DNA of 49,013 nt, from positions 1 through 49,013 of the forward strand of contig CALHMG010000130.1 in the NCBI GenBank assembly GCA_938034705.1. The letters run 5' to 3'. The translations under genes and the position numbers were made by a program. This DNA comes from an uncultured Gammaproteobacteria bacterium. Lineage in GTDB: Bacteria; Pseudomonadota; Gammaproteobacteria; Arenicellales; CALHMG01. The notes beneath the pieces were generated by a model. That model worked only from the letters and a program-made list of their open reading frames with translations, ran no database searches and was not told where the DNA came from. Of this stretch, positions 1 through 7,961 are shown one piece after another. The stretch's first letter is position 1. The number at the start of each line of letters is the position of its first letter.

Positions 1-32
1 AGGTCCTTTGCCGCGTTGTCGTTACTAGCCAT
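1..32 (-). CDS. pilJ: PilJ, first codons only (cut by window edge)
   Basis: An ATG at 32 reading leftwards encodes MASNDNAAKD before the window ends. Upstream on the minus strand GAGGAAAGG lies about 10 nt before the ATG and serves as ribosome binding site. The identity rests on context: pilG, pilH and pilI precede it in the same orientation, and in the Pseudomonas Pil-Chp cluster the next gene is pilJ, the methyl-accepting chemotaxis protein of twitching motility. Too little protein is visible to confirm this by sequence. Confidence 0.6.
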   Translation of the reverse strand, partial: MASNDNAAKD

Positions 33-59
33 CTTACGTTTACCTTTCCTCAGTAATTT

Positions 60-77
60 GCTTCGCATCTGCGAAGC
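60..77. repeat. Perfect inverted repeat between pilI and pilJ
   Basis: GCTTCGC-ATCT-GCGAAGC forms a 7-bp perfect stem with a 4-nt loop in the pilI–pilJ gap. Neither strand shows a U-run right after it, so it is not a classic intrinsic terminator. It could stabilise the upstream message or tune pilJ expression relative to pilGHI; that is inference. Confidence 0.5.
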
Positions 78-109
78 CCCACGCTCTGTTTCCTGTTGAG
101 TGCCTGCGC

Positions 110-676
110 CTATGCGGCGTCTTCTGTGGCACCCACTGATATGAATTCTTCTGTTCGGGCGAGCTTCATGAAGTCGAACTCGCCCCAGACGCCATCCTCG
201 AGATGCAGCACTCGATTTATGAAAGGTCTGATTTTGTCGTTAATCTCTTCGAGCTGGCCTTCGGCCATGTCATCGGGAAGCTGCTTCAGTCCCCGCACTT
301 CTGACACGCGCACCGCGGTTCTGAATCCTTTTGCAGAAAGCACGATGACGTTGATTGCGCTTCGAATTGCCTTGACCTTGAATCCGAGAAACCCCGGCAG
401 ATCGACAATGGTGAAAACATTGCCCCGAACGTTTGACACGCCTAACACCCAGGCCGGTGTCAGCGGCACCGGTGTGATTGTTTCGGCCTTGACGATTTCG
501 CCAACCTGCTCAAGCGGCGCAACCAGCTGGACATTGTTTATCTCGAAACCGACACCACGACGAATATTGAGCGAACCATCGCCCACATCCTCGCCTGCCT
601 GCGCCTGCTGGATGCGCAGCAAAAGATCAAGGGGATCTCTTTTTATATCGCTCATGTCAGAACCATCCGTGTTCAT
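110..676 (-). CDS. pilI: PilI, CheW-like coupling protein
   Basis: A 188-residue CheW-like protein. The CheW domain begins near residue 40 (RRGVGFEINNVQLVAPLEQV) and contains the family pattern GVSNVRGNVFTIVDLPGF near residues 98-115. CheW proteins couple a chemoreceptor array to its histidine kinase at the inner membrane; PilI does this for the Chp system that steers type IV pilus twitching. It follows pilG and pilH on the minus strand and precedes pilJ, matching the known operon order. A stronger internal start would be the Met of MSDIKR at residue 8. A 14-bp palindrome lies just upstream of the ATG. Confidence 0.9.
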   Translation of the reverse strand: MNTDGSDMSDIKRDPLDLLLRIQQAQAGEDVGDGSLNIRRGVGFEINNVQLVAPLEQVGEIVKAETITPVPLTPAWVLGVSNVRGNVFTIVDLPGFLGFKVKAIRSAINVIVLSAKGFRTAVRVSEVRGLKQLPDDMAEGQLEEINDKIRPFINRVLHLEDGVWGEFDFMKLARTEEFISVGATEDAA

Positions 677-680
677 TGGC

Positions 681-694
681 GCGCGGTACCGCGC
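681..694. repeat. 14-bp perfect palindrome upstream of pilI
   Basis: GCGCGGTACCGCGC lies immediately 5' of pilI in the pilH–pilI gap. As RNA it would fold as a 5-bp GC stem around GTAC. No function can be assigned; an intercistronic hairpin or a chance GC palindrome are both possible. Confidence 0.4.
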
Positions 695-742
695 TGTTCA
701 GCATTCCTGCCGCGACGTCCGTGCCGCGTTGTTAAAGCGCTG

Positions 743-1105
743 TCAGAATTTGCCGAGTTTCGCGATCAGAGACTTTTCGGTCAGCGGCTTGACCATGTAG
801 TCGGTTGCGCCCTGTCGCATCCCCCAGACCTTGTCGGTTTCCTGACCCTTTGATGACACCAGAACAATCGGTATCTCGGAAGTTTCGGTCTGACGGGAAA
901 TCGCCCGGGTCGCTTCAAACCCGTTCATCTCCGGCATCACGATGTCCATGAGGATCAGGTCTGGCAGTTGCTCTCTCGCCGTGTTGATCGCTTCTTCCCC
1001 ATTCGACGCCGTCAGCGGTGTGTAACCGTTCTTGCGGAGGAAGTCCGATATCAACGCTCGCTCTGTCGCTGAATCGTCCACGATTAGAATTTTGTCAACG
1101 CTCAT
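743..1105 (-). CDS. pilH: PilH, CheY-like response regulator
   Basis: A single receiver domain of 120 residues. The acidic pair is in LIVDDSATE (D10, D11), the phosphoacceptor Asp is D54 in LILMDIVMPEMNG, the switch Ser is in VSSKGQ and the conserved Lys is in MVKPLTEKSL. PilH is one of the two receiver proteins of the Pil-Chp twitching system. It has no output domain, so it acts by protein contact. AAGGAG lies about 9 nt before the ATG, a strong ribosome binding site. It sits between pilG and pilI with short gaps, consistent with one operon. Confidence 0.93.
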   Translation of the reverse strand: MSVDKILIVDDSATERALISDFLRKNGYTPLTASNGEEAINTAREQLPDLILMDIVMPEMNGFEATRAISRQTETSEIPIVLVSSKGQETDKVWGMRQGATDYMVKPLTEKSLIAKLGKF

Positions 1106-1126
1106 AGATCACTTACTCCTTGTTCG

Positions 1127-1543
1127 CTATGCGTCTGCCGCTGCCTGCAGTGGTTGTTCCGGCACAAGATATTTCTTGATCGCGGCCAACAGGTCTGCGG
1201 GCGTGAACGGCTTGTTGATGTGTGCTTCAGACCCTGCGATCCTGCCGCGCGCCCGGTCAAACAGTCCGTCCTTACTGGACAACATGATCACCGGCGTATC
1301 AGCAAAATTCTTGTTGTTCTTGATCAACGTGCAGGTCTGGTACCCGTCCAGTCGAGGCATCATGATGTCGACGAAAATAATATCCGGTTGATGATCTGTA
1401 ACTGCAGACATGGCTTCGAAACCATCGGCTGCGGTTACAACGTCATAGCCGGACCGTTTAAGAATCGCTTCTGCGGTTCGGCGAATCGTGGTGCTGTCGT
1501 CGATGACCATCACCTTTACGCCATTTGTCGGGTTGTCGCTCAC
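1127..1543 (-). CDS. pilG: PilG, CheY-like response regulator
   Basis: A 138-residue single receiver domain: acidic residues in VMVIDDSTTIRR, phosphoacceptor D59 in IIFVDIMMPRLDGYQTC, switch Ser in MLSSKDG and conserved Lys in INKPFTPADLL. The DDSTTIRR and FDRARGRIAGSE stretches are typical of PilG, the regulator that promotes pilus extension in the Chp system. The start is GTG at 1543 with AGGGAAA just upstream. It is the first gene of the minus-strand pilGHI-J operon, facing away from the tonB-like gene across a 515-bp gap. Confidence 0.93.
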   Translation of the reverse strand: MSDNPTNGVKVMVIDDSTTIRRTAEAILKRSGYDVVTAADGFEAMSAVTDHQPDIIFVDIMMPRLDGYQTCTLIKNNKNFADTPVIMLSSKDGLFDRARGRIAGSEAHINKPFTPADLLAAIKKYLVPEQPLQAAADA

Positions 1544-2058
1544 TTTCCCTATACCCCCGGCTCACGTGAAACACGACCGAACGACAGGTCTTGGGTGCCT
1601 GGTATCGTCCATGTCACATTCACATCGTTCGCCAAATACGAATTCGCGCAAGACGCGTGCGCGTCCTGAGCCATACTTTGATTTATTGAGAGGGCCCTTC
1701 CAGCGCCCTCGCGTCAGTCCCCGCAGCCGTGATCCGTGCGGTCAATACTCCTTCTCAGTATGGTCGAAAATTCAGGATTTGCCGGGGCGCCCAACAACCG
1801 CTAAAAACTAGGTAAATCAGGGATTTCTGCCCGTCAGGGCCGCCAGATTGGCCACCGGTCGCGCGCCCGCACGAAGGCCCCGGAGACGGGCCTATAATCT
1901 TCTTCTACGGCGAGAAATGCGCTACCTGCGAGCCCGTGCGGCTATACAATGCCCGCGGCCAGAGAACCGCTCCCAAGCGGTAGGCCGAACCTGAGTCTGA
2001 ACCATGGCGACCTTTGTCGCTGAACCCTGATTTACTGAAGGCGCAAGCTTAAGCTTCC
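1544..2058. other. Divergent intergenic region, pilG / tonB-like
   Basis: This 515-bp gap holds no convincing gene. It has a 6-bp stem GAGGGC...GCCCTC at 1690-1710. A TATAAT box at 1893-1898 reads towards the tonB-like gene, and a second possible -10, TACAAT, lies at 1945-1950; neither has a clear -35 partner. In Pseudomonas this position carries gshB, which is not present here. Confidence 0.5.
1893..1898 (+). promoter_or_regulatory. Possible -10 element upstream of tonB-like gene
   Basis: A perfect TATAAT on the plus strand, 160 bp before the TTG start of the tonB-like gene. No good -35 hexamer is visible at the usual spacing, so this is a weak promoter call resting on one element. Confidence 0.3.
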
Positions 2059-2961
2059 TTGCAAAGTACGTTTGACACTGCAGATTTCTCGCCCGGCGTC
2101 CTCGCGCTGTCGGAGCGGGATCGCCTCGGCATTACCGTGTTCGGGTCGGCGCTCGCGCACGTTGTTCTCATTCTCGCGCTAGGGTTTATCTCGCCGAACA
2201 TTCTCCCTGACCTCGATCAGTTACCGACGCTGGACATCGTGCTGGTGAACAGCCGCACGGATGACGCACCGGACGATGTTCAATTTCTCGCCCAGGCCAA
2301 TCAGGACGGCGGCGGCGAAAGTGATGACTCAACGAGACCGTCGACGCCGCTGCCACTTTCAACCGGCAGCACCGGCAAGCCCCAGCGTCCACAGGAGCAA
2401 ATGCGAACGGGCTCGGTGCAATCACCCGCCGTCCCGGCACCTGATGTCATTCGCGCTGACGTCAGCGAAAACGCGCTGACAGATCCGCTGCCGAGTCAAA
2501 GCGAAACCGTGATCGCGGAAAACGATCCAGCCGACGCCCTGCTGACCGAACGCAATCAGCTCACGGCAGAGCTGAGTCAGTTCTGGCAGGAGTATCAGAA
2601 GAGACCGCGCAGAAAATTCGTAAGCGCTCGAACACGCGAATACAGATACGCCGAATACATGGAAAAATGGCGAAGCAAAGTTGAGACAGTCGGCAACGTC
2701 AACTACCCGCCAGAGGCTCGCGCGCAAAAACTGTCTGGCTCATTAGTGCTCGACGTGTCGCTTAACCCGGACGGTTCTATCAGCAAGATCAGCCTTGAGC
2801 GTTCATCGGGCAGTCGAATTCTCGACGACGCAGCGATCAATATCGTTAAAATCGCTGCGCCTTTTGATCCTTTTCCGGCAAACATCCAGAAAGATATCGA
2901 CATTCTGCACATCACGCGCACGTGGGAGTTTTCGCAGACCAACACCTTGTCGTCACGCTGA
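2059..2961 (+). CDS. TonB-family energy transducer (TonB3-like)
   Basis: A 300-residue protein with TonB layout. It has a short cytoplasmic N-terminus, one membrane segment (about residues 27-46), a long Pro/Gln-rich periplasmic spacer, and a C-terminal TonB domain. The pattern VNYPPEARAQKLSGSLVLDV continues to SSGSRILDDAAINIVKIAAPF (residues ~215-275). TonB proteins pass proton-motive energy to the outer membrane. Its place beside pilG and yqgE–ruvX matches P. aeruginosa tonB3, which is needed for twitching, so a pilus-linked role is likely here. An in-frame TAA at 2050-2052 forces the start to the TTG at 2059. No exbB/exbD is adjacent. Confidence 0.82.
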   Translation: MQSTFDTADFSPGVLALSERDRLGITVFGSALAHVVLILALGFISPNILPDLDQLPTLDIVLVNSRTDDAPDDVQFLAQANQDGGGESDDSTRPSTPLPLSTGSTGKPQRPQEQMRTGSVQSPAVPAPDVIRADVSENALTDPLPSQSETVIAENDPADALLTERNQLTAELSQFWQEYQKRPRRKFVSARTREYRYAEYMEKWRSKVETVGNVNYPPEARAQKLSGSLVLDVSLNPDGSISKISLERSSGSRILDDAAINIVKIAAPFDPFPANIQKDIDILHITRTWEFSQTNTLSSR

Positions 2962-3063
2962 GTCCCTGTACTATCACAGCGCCTGCGCAACGGATGCGCA
3001 GCCGAATGTTCTCGCAACGTTCACAAGAATATTTGTGTGCAGATCGATATCGAGCCCGACGAA

Positions 3064-3624
3064 ATGGATTCACTTACCAACCACTTTCTCATCGCGATGC
3101 CGACCCTCGCGGATCCAAACTTTGAAAAGACCGTGACGCTTGTCTGTCAACACGATGAGCAGGGCGCGCTTGGCGTGGTGGTAAATCGCCCCCTGGACAT
3201 GAAGGTCGGCGACGTACTCGAACAGCTGGATCTTGATACCGATACGAGTCAGGCGATGTGTTCAATCGATCCGGTGTTTGGTGGCGGCCCCGTGCAGACG
3301 GAGCTTGGAATGATCCTGCACGATCGCAGAACCGCCACCGACTCGACGATTGAAGTCAGCGAAGACATAGGCCTGACGATGTCACTCGACATGCTCGAAT
3401 CAATGGCGCGCAACGAAGGCCCCGACAACGCCATGCTGATGCTTGGATACGCCGGCTGGGGTGCAGGTCAACTCGAAAACGAGATGAGCCACAACGCGTG
3501 GTTGAGTGTCCCCGCCGACTTTGATTTGATTTTTGATACCGCCGTGGACGAGCGCTGGCACGCCGCGGCATCGCGACTTGGTGTGGATCTGTCGCTACTC
3601 TCCGCTGAGGCAGGACGGGCTTGA
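3064..3624 (+). CDS. yqgE: YqgE/AlgH family protein (DUF179)
   Basis: A 186-residue protein of the YqgE/AlgH family, whose biochemical role is unsettled. Hallmarks are the N-terminal LTNHFLIAMPTLADPNFEKT, GALGVVVNRPLD, GGPVQTELGMILH and MLGYAGWGAGQLENEM. The ATG at 3064 is chosen because family members start a few residues before HFLIAMP; an in-frame GTG at 3037 would add nine residues. It lies 100 bp after the tonB-like gene, and its stop overlaps the ruvX start, the usual partner. Confidence 0.92.
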   Translation: MDSLTNHFLIAMPTLADPNFEKTVTLVCQHDEQGALGVVVNRPLDMKVGDVLEQLDLDTDTSQAMCSIDPVFGGGPVQTELGMILHDRRTATDSTIEVSEDIGLTMSLDMLESMARNEGPDNAMLMLGYAGWGAGQLENEMSHNAWLSVPADFDLIFDTAVDERWHAAASRLGVDLSLLSAEAGRA

Positions 3625-4049
3625 CGATAACCGCTCTTGGATTTGACTACGGTCAGAAAAAAATTGGCGTCGCCGCAGGACAGACAGCGACATCAACCGC
3701 CGAAGGGATCGAAACCATAACCGCATCCGGCGAAGAGATTTTTCAGAGAATCGACGCCCTGGTTAACGAATGGCTGCCCGGGGCACTGGTGGTTGGACTC
3801 CCGTTAGGCGCCGACGGCAAGGATGACAACCCGACCTGCAAGGCTGCGCGACGATTTGGTGACGAGCTCGCGAAGCGTTTTTCGTTGCCGGTCAGCTACG
3901 TCGACGAGAGACTCACGAGCGCCGAAGCCGACAACGCACTGCGACAGACTCTGGCACCCGGTAAAAAGCTGACTGAGAAAAAGCGCAAGGCTCGCGACGC
4001 GATTGCCGCCAAGATGATTCTGGAAAGCTGGCTCAACGAACAGGCCTGA
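3621..4049 (+). CDS. ruvX: Putative Holliday junction resolvase RuvX (YqgF)
   Basis: A 142-residue RNase H-fold protein of the YqgF/RuvX family. Visible motifs are LGFDYGQKKIGVA (first acidic residue), LVVGLPLGADGKD, YVDERLTSAEA with its acidic pair, and KARDAIAAKMILESWL at the C-terminus. The family is linked to Holliday junction resolution and 5' processing of pre-16S rRNA. The start is TTG, overlapping the yqgE stop as TTGA, so translation is probably coupled. It converges on oxyR with a 12-bp gap. Confidence 0.92.
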   Translation: MTITALGFDYGQKKIGVAAGQTATSTAEGIETITASGEEIFQRIDALVNEWLPGALVVGLPLGADGKDDNPTCKAARRFGDELAKRFSLPVSYVDERLTSAEADNALRQTLAPGKKLTEKKRKARDAIAAKMILESWLNEQA

Positions 4050-4061
4050 GTTCAGTCGGTG

Positions 4062-4979
4062 TCAGGTCGAGACTTTCAGGCTGGGTGAGTAATTGCTCAT
4101 GGTAGTTGCTACGAGCTTGCCGATGGCTTTGATGGTCTGCGCGCGAGCCGACGTTGCGCGAGAGGCCATGATAATCATCCTGCTCGGTTCCGGATCCTTG
4201 AATCGGTGTATGCGAACACCCCGGGATTCAACCACCGCACTGTCAACCGCCAGAGCCGGCATCAGCGTCACGCCACTGCCAGCCGCGACCATATTACGTA
4301 ACGTCTCAAGAGAGGTCGCCCTGAACTCGGTCGCTTCTGCAATCTGGACCCGGTTGCAGACGTCGAGCGCCTGATCGCGAAGGCAGTGGCCCTCATCGAG
4401 CAGCAGCAGGCTTCCGGCCTTGAGTGCACCTGGCGTCATCCGCCCGCGACGAGGCGCCGGAAAATCTTCGGGGACCGCCGCCACGAATTTCTCCTCATAC
4501 AGAGACTGCAGCTCGAATTTATCCTGGGTGCCGAGGTCGGCGAGGATACCGGCATCGAGATCCCCTTCTGTGAGCGACTTCATGATCTCGTCAGTTTTCT
4601 GCTCGTAGAGCTTGAGCTTCAGATCGGGGTAGCTGGTGCGGATCGGTTTAAGTATGTGAGGCAACAGATAGGGGCCGACGGTCGGGATCGTGCCGATTCG
4701 CAATTCACCCGTAAAGGGATCCCGCGAAGAACGGGCTGACTCAACCAGCTCATCCGCTTCGTGAATAATCAGCCTCGCACGCTGCGCGATCTGTTCACCG
4801 ATGTCGGTTATCTGGACACTGCGCTGGGTACGCTCGATCAGCGTTACACCAAGATACTCTTCAAGCTTCTTGATCTGGGCAGAGAGCGTGGGCTGACTGA
4901 CGTGGCACAGTTTGGCAGCGCGGCCAAAGTGCTTCTGGTCAACGACCGCAACAAGGTATCGCAAGTCCCGAAGATTCAT
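4062..4979 (-). CDS. oxyR: OxyR, peroxide-sensing LysR-type regulator
   Basis: A 305-residue LysR-type regulator: N-terminal winged helix-turn-helix (MNLRDLRYLVAVVDQKHFGR to ~residue 60) and C-terminal sensor domain. The redox motif GHCLRDQALDVC places cysteines at 199 and 208, the same positions as the peroxide-reactive pair of E. coli OxyR. It should therefore be a true OxyR that activates antioxidant genes on peroxide oxidation. It lies 53 bp downstream of the pilTU-linked gene on the same strand and converges on ruvX. In Pseudomonas this side of ruvX carries pyr genes instead. Confidence 0.93.
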   Translation of the reverse strand: MNLRDLRYLVAVVDQKHFGRAAKLCHVSQPTLSAQIKKLEEYLGVTLIERTQRSVQITDIGEQIAQRARLIIHEADELVESARSSRDPFTGELRIGTIPTVGPYLLPHILKPIRTSYPDLKLKLYEQKTDEIMKSLTEGDLDAGILADLGTQDKFELQSLYEEKFVAAVPEDFPAPRRGRMTPGALKAGSLLLLDEGHCLRDQALDVCNRVQIAEATEFRATSLETLRNMVAAGSGVTLMPALAVDSAVVESRGVRIHRFKDPEPSRMIIMASRATSARAQTIKAIGKLVATTMSNYSPSLKVST

Positions 4980-5032
4980 AGTCCGAGACTATCACCGAAA
5001 CCGACGGCATTGACGGGCGATCCATACGAGAT

Positions 5033-5560
5033 CTAGTTCAGAGCGCTGGACGCGAGCCGTGCGGTGGCGAGAGGCTCGCCAATCTGAAGCTCAAGGTCCC
5101 ATTCGGCGCGCGCCGCGACCCGCACCAGCAGCGAACACAGCGAATGCATGATCTGACTGTTGGTGTTCAGTTCGATCCCGCGTCCGTCTGCACCGTGAAT
5201 TGAAAGCACGGAGCTGTTTGTCTCTAGCCCCCGGAGCTTGGCCGACGCCGGCAACAGTGGCTCATTACCCAGCGGCCGTGACGTCGCCAAGGTGCCGGTA
5301 TAGGGCTTGGCAAAGTTGGTATCGGATACCGCTTTTTCATGCCGCAGAGACATCACCGCGTTGCGAGTCTGACTCTCGGAGTGCGTCTTTACGGCCGGAT
5401 CGGATTCAAGGATCTTGATGAGAACCGGCCACAGAATGTTCAGAAACCTGCGTGTAATCCAGATCTGATACTCCTGTCGATCAGATGTGCTGACTGACAG
5501 GAGCATACGATCGGCGAGCGGATCGTAATCCAGATTGAGTTGACTGATTGATGTCGCCAT
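5033..5560 (-). CDS. Conserved protein of unknown function, third gene after pilT–pilU
   Basis: About 175 residues with no signal peptide or membrane segment, so probably cytoplasmic. The N-terminus (LNLDYDPLADRMLLSVSTSD, then QEYQIWITRRFLNILWPVL, residues ~9-46) looks like a conserved beta/alpha module; the middle is low complexity. The C-terminal part (IELNTNSQIMHSLCSLLVRV, then WDLELQIGEPL) suggests a second conserved block. I do not recognise the family. It starts at ATG 5560 or GTG 5575, directly after the pilU stop (5580), so it is almost certainly cotranscribed with pilT and pilU. A pilus-related role is inferred from this linkage only. Confidence 0.7.
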   Translation of the reverse strand: MATSISQLNLDYDPLADRMLLSVSTSDRQEYQIWITRRFLNILWPVLIKILESDPAVKTHSESQTRNAVMSLRHEKAVSDTNFAKPYTGTLATSRPLGNEPLLPASAKLRGLETNSSVLSIHGADGRGIELNTNSQIMHSLCSLLVRVAARAEWDLELQIGEPLATARLASSALN

Positions 5561-5579
5561 AACAACCGCGCACACAACC

Positions 5580-6695
5580 TCAGGTGGTTGTCAGGTTCTC
5601 CATTGTCGAACCGAGCTCTTCCTTGTTTGCATCCTTACCTTCGAGCTTCAGACGCAGACGCAGATCGTTCATGGAGTCCGCATTTCGAAGCGCATCTTCG
5701 TAGGTAACGAGACCGGCCTCGTGCAGGTTGAACAGAGACTGGTCAAACGTCTGCATGCCGTGCTCTTCCGACTTCTGAATGATTTCTTTGATTTCATGCA
5801 TCTTGCCGCGCATGATCAAATCGGAAATCAGCGGTGTATTGATCATCACTTCAACCGCAGGCACGCGGCCTTTTTTGCCCTTGATCGGCAGCAGTCTCTG
5901 TGAGACGAGAGCCTTCAGGTTTGCGGCCAGATCCATCAACAGCTGATCGCGACGATCCTCAGGGAAAAAGTTGATGATTCGGTCGAGTGCCTGATACGTG
6001 TTGTTGGCGTGCAGCGTCGCCAGACATGCGTGACCGGTCTCGGCGAACACAACAGCGTTGTCCATGGTTTCGCGCGTTCTGATCTCACCAATCTGAATTA
6101 CGTCAGGTGCCTGACGCATCGCGTTAATCAACGCAGCCTCAAAGCTCTCGGTATCAACACCAACCTCACGCTGGGTTACGATGCAGTTTCTGTGTTCATG
6201 CACGTATTCGATCGGGTCTTCGATCGTTACGATATGGCCATAGCTGTTTTCGTTGCGATAGCCGATCAAAGATGCCATCGACGTTGATTTACCGGTACCG
6301 GTTCCACCAACAAAGATGATCATGCCACGCTTGGTCATGGCGAGATCTGCCATCACCGGAGGCAGATAGAGGTCCTCGAACTTCGGGATGTACTGATCGA
6401 TTTTTCGCAGCACCATTCCGACACGACCCTGCTGGATCATGACGTTCACTCGGAAGCGACCGATTTCGGACGGATTGATCGCAAAGTTGGCTTCTTTCGT
6501 TGCCTCGAACTCGCGTCGCTGCTTTTCATTCATGATGCTGTAAGCGAGATCACGGGACTGCTGCGGACCAAGAGCCTGCTTGGTCAGCGGAGTCATCTTG
6601 CCATCGACCTTACAGCTCGGTGGAGCACCCGCGGTCACAAACAGGTCTGATGCACCCTTGTGCACCATCAGCTTAAGCAGATCGGTAAAGACCAT
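5580..6695 (-). CDS. pilU: PilU, accessory type IV pilus retraction ATPase
   Basis: A 371-residue PilT/PilU ATPase. It has Walker A GGTGTGKST, an Asp box (IVTIEDPIEYVHEH), Walker B region DVIQIGEIRTRETMDNA and His box HACLATLHANNTYQA. PilU assists PilT in pulling pili back under load, forming a hexamer at the cytoplasmic base of the machine. It is PilU rather than PilT because of the GEIRTRETM and HACLATLHANN variants and the acidic C-terminal tail. Its ATG overlaps the pilT stop by one base (TAATG), so the two genes are translationally coupled. Confidence 0.95.
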   Translation of the reverse strand: MVFTDLLKLMVHKGASDLFVTAGAPPSCKVDGKMTPLTKQALGPQQSRDLAYSIMNEKQRREFEATKEANFAINPSEIGRFRVNVMIQQGRVGMVLRKIDQYIPKFEDLYLPPVMADLAMTKRGMIIFVGGTGTGKSTSMASLIGYRNENSYGHIVTIEDPIEYVHEHRNCIVTQREVGVDTESFEAALINAMRQAPDVIQIGEIRTRETMDNAVVFAETGHACLATLHANNTYQALDRIINFFPEDRRDQLLMDLAANLKALVSQRLLPIKGKKGRVPAVEVMINTPLISDLIMRGKMHEIKEIIQKSEEHGMQTFDQSLFNLHEAGLVTYEDALRNADSMNDLRLRLKLEGKDANKEELGSTMENLTTT

Positions 6696-7768
6696 TAGCG
6701 TCTACCTCCCGCAGCTGCACCGCCACCCATGTTTTCGAACTTGTCCTTATCGATGGCAAACGGTCGCGCCGAATCTGCGGTCACCGCGCCCTGCTGTACG
6801 AGTCGCTCAAGGCACTGATCGAGAGTCTGCATGCCCTCGCCGCCAGACGTCTGAATGACCGAGTACATCTGGGGAACTTTGGCTTCACGAATGAGGTTTC
6901 GGATCGCCGGATTCGCGATCATGATTTCGTGCGCGGCAACCCGGCCGCCACCAACTTTCTTCAGCAGCGTCTGGGCAATTACCGCCTGCAGCGACTCTGA
7001 AAGCATGGAGCGAATCATGTCTTTTTCGGCCGCAGGGAATACGTCAATAATTCGGTCGATGGTTTTGGCGGCGCTGGTGGTGTGCAGCGTGCCGAACACG
7101 AGGTGTCCGGTTTCGGCCGCGGTCAGCGCCAGTCGAATCGTTTCCAGGTCGCGCATCTCACCAATGAGAATAATGTCCGGGTCTTCTCGCAGCGCGGATC
7201 TGAGCGCTTCCTCGAATCCGTGTGTGTGCGGACCTTTCTCGCGCTGGTTAACAAGGCAGTTCTTGCTGGTATGAACGAATTCGATCGGATCCTCGATGGT
7301 CAGAATGTGATCGTGTTTCTCATCGTTGATGTGATCGATCATTGCCGCCAGCGTTGTCGACTTACCCGAGCCAGTCGGGCCTGTCACCAGAATCATGCCC
7401 CGGGGCTTGGTGGTGAGCTGTTTAAAAATCGGTGGCGCGTTGAGCTGCTCAAGCGACAGCACCTTGGTCGGGATAGCACGAAACACCGCAGCGGGGCCGC
7501 GCTTCTGGTTAAACGCGTTGACACGAAAGCGAGCAATATTCGGCAGTTCGAACGAGAAGTCGGTCTCGAGGAATTCCTCAAAGTCCTTCTGCTGCTTGTC
7601 GTTCATGATGTCGTAGATCATGTTGTGGACGGTTCTGTCGTCCAGCGCGTCCACGTTGATGCGACGGATTTCGCCATCTACTCGAATCATCGGGGGCAGG
7701 CCCGACGAAATATGTACGTCCGAGGCGTCTTTTTTGTACGCGAATGCCAGCAGTTCAGCTACGTCCAT
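6695..7768 (-). CDS. pilT: PilT, type IV pilus retraction ATPase
   Basis: A 357-residue retraction motor. Motifs: N-terminal MDVAELLAFAYKKDASDVHI, Walker A GPTGSGKSTTLAAMI, Asp box ILTIEDPIEFVH, Walker B region DIILIGEMRDLETIRLAL, His box HLVFGTLHTTSAAKTIDRII, and the AIRNLIRE motif required for retraction. The ATG at 7768 is chosen because known PilT proteins begin MD(I/V)xELLAF; the frame stays open 19 codons further upstream. It starts the minus-strand group pilT–pilU–unknown and is divergent from yggS across 193 bp, as in Pseudomonas. Confidence 0.97.
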   Translation of the reverse strand: MDVAELLAFAYKKDASDVHISSGLPPMIRVDGEIRRINVDALDDRTVHNMIYDIMNDKQQKDFEEFLETDFSFELPNIARFRVNAFNQKRGPAAVFRAIPTKVLSLEQLNAPPIFKQLTTKPRGMILVTGPTGSGKSTTLAAMIDHINDEKHDHILTIEDPIEFVHTSKNCLVNQREKGPHTHGFEEALRSALREDPDIILIGEMRDLETIRLALTAAETGHLVFGTLHTTSAAKTIDRIIDVFPAAEKDMIRSMLSESLQAVIAQTLLKKVGGGRVAAHEIMIANPAIRNLIREAKVPQMYSVIQTSGGEGMQTLDQCLERLVQQGAVTADSARPFAIDKDKFENMGGGAAAGGRR

Positions 7769-7961
7769 GAGCTCTATATTCCTGTAATCAGTCCGTTGGG
7801 ATGCAGCAGACAGCGCTTGCATCACAGCCCCGAGCGTTCAGAATTGACCCCGGGGACACACCCACACCGCACGTCGACACACGCCGCGGGAGAACCCGTC
7901 GGCGCACGCGCCAAGTGCGGTAACCTGACTTCAGTATAGATTCGAGAGTGCAACCCACAAG

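Noticed and set aside
681-694. 14-bp palindrome as a specific operator for pilI
   Set aside because: It lies inside an operon and is pure GC-rich; no supporting second copy was seen.
96-800. Open frame of 234 codons on plus across pilI
   Set aside because: Low-complexity Ser/Thr/Arg-rich shadow of pilI and pilH, which have clear family motifs on the other strand.
1591-1634. CRP-like half sites upstream of pilG
   Set aside because: Only TGTGA-type half sites in direct orientation are seen, not a palindromic site.
7082-7939. Open frame of 285 codons on plus across pilT
   Set aside because: Antisense shadow of pilT; no recognisable protein pattern.
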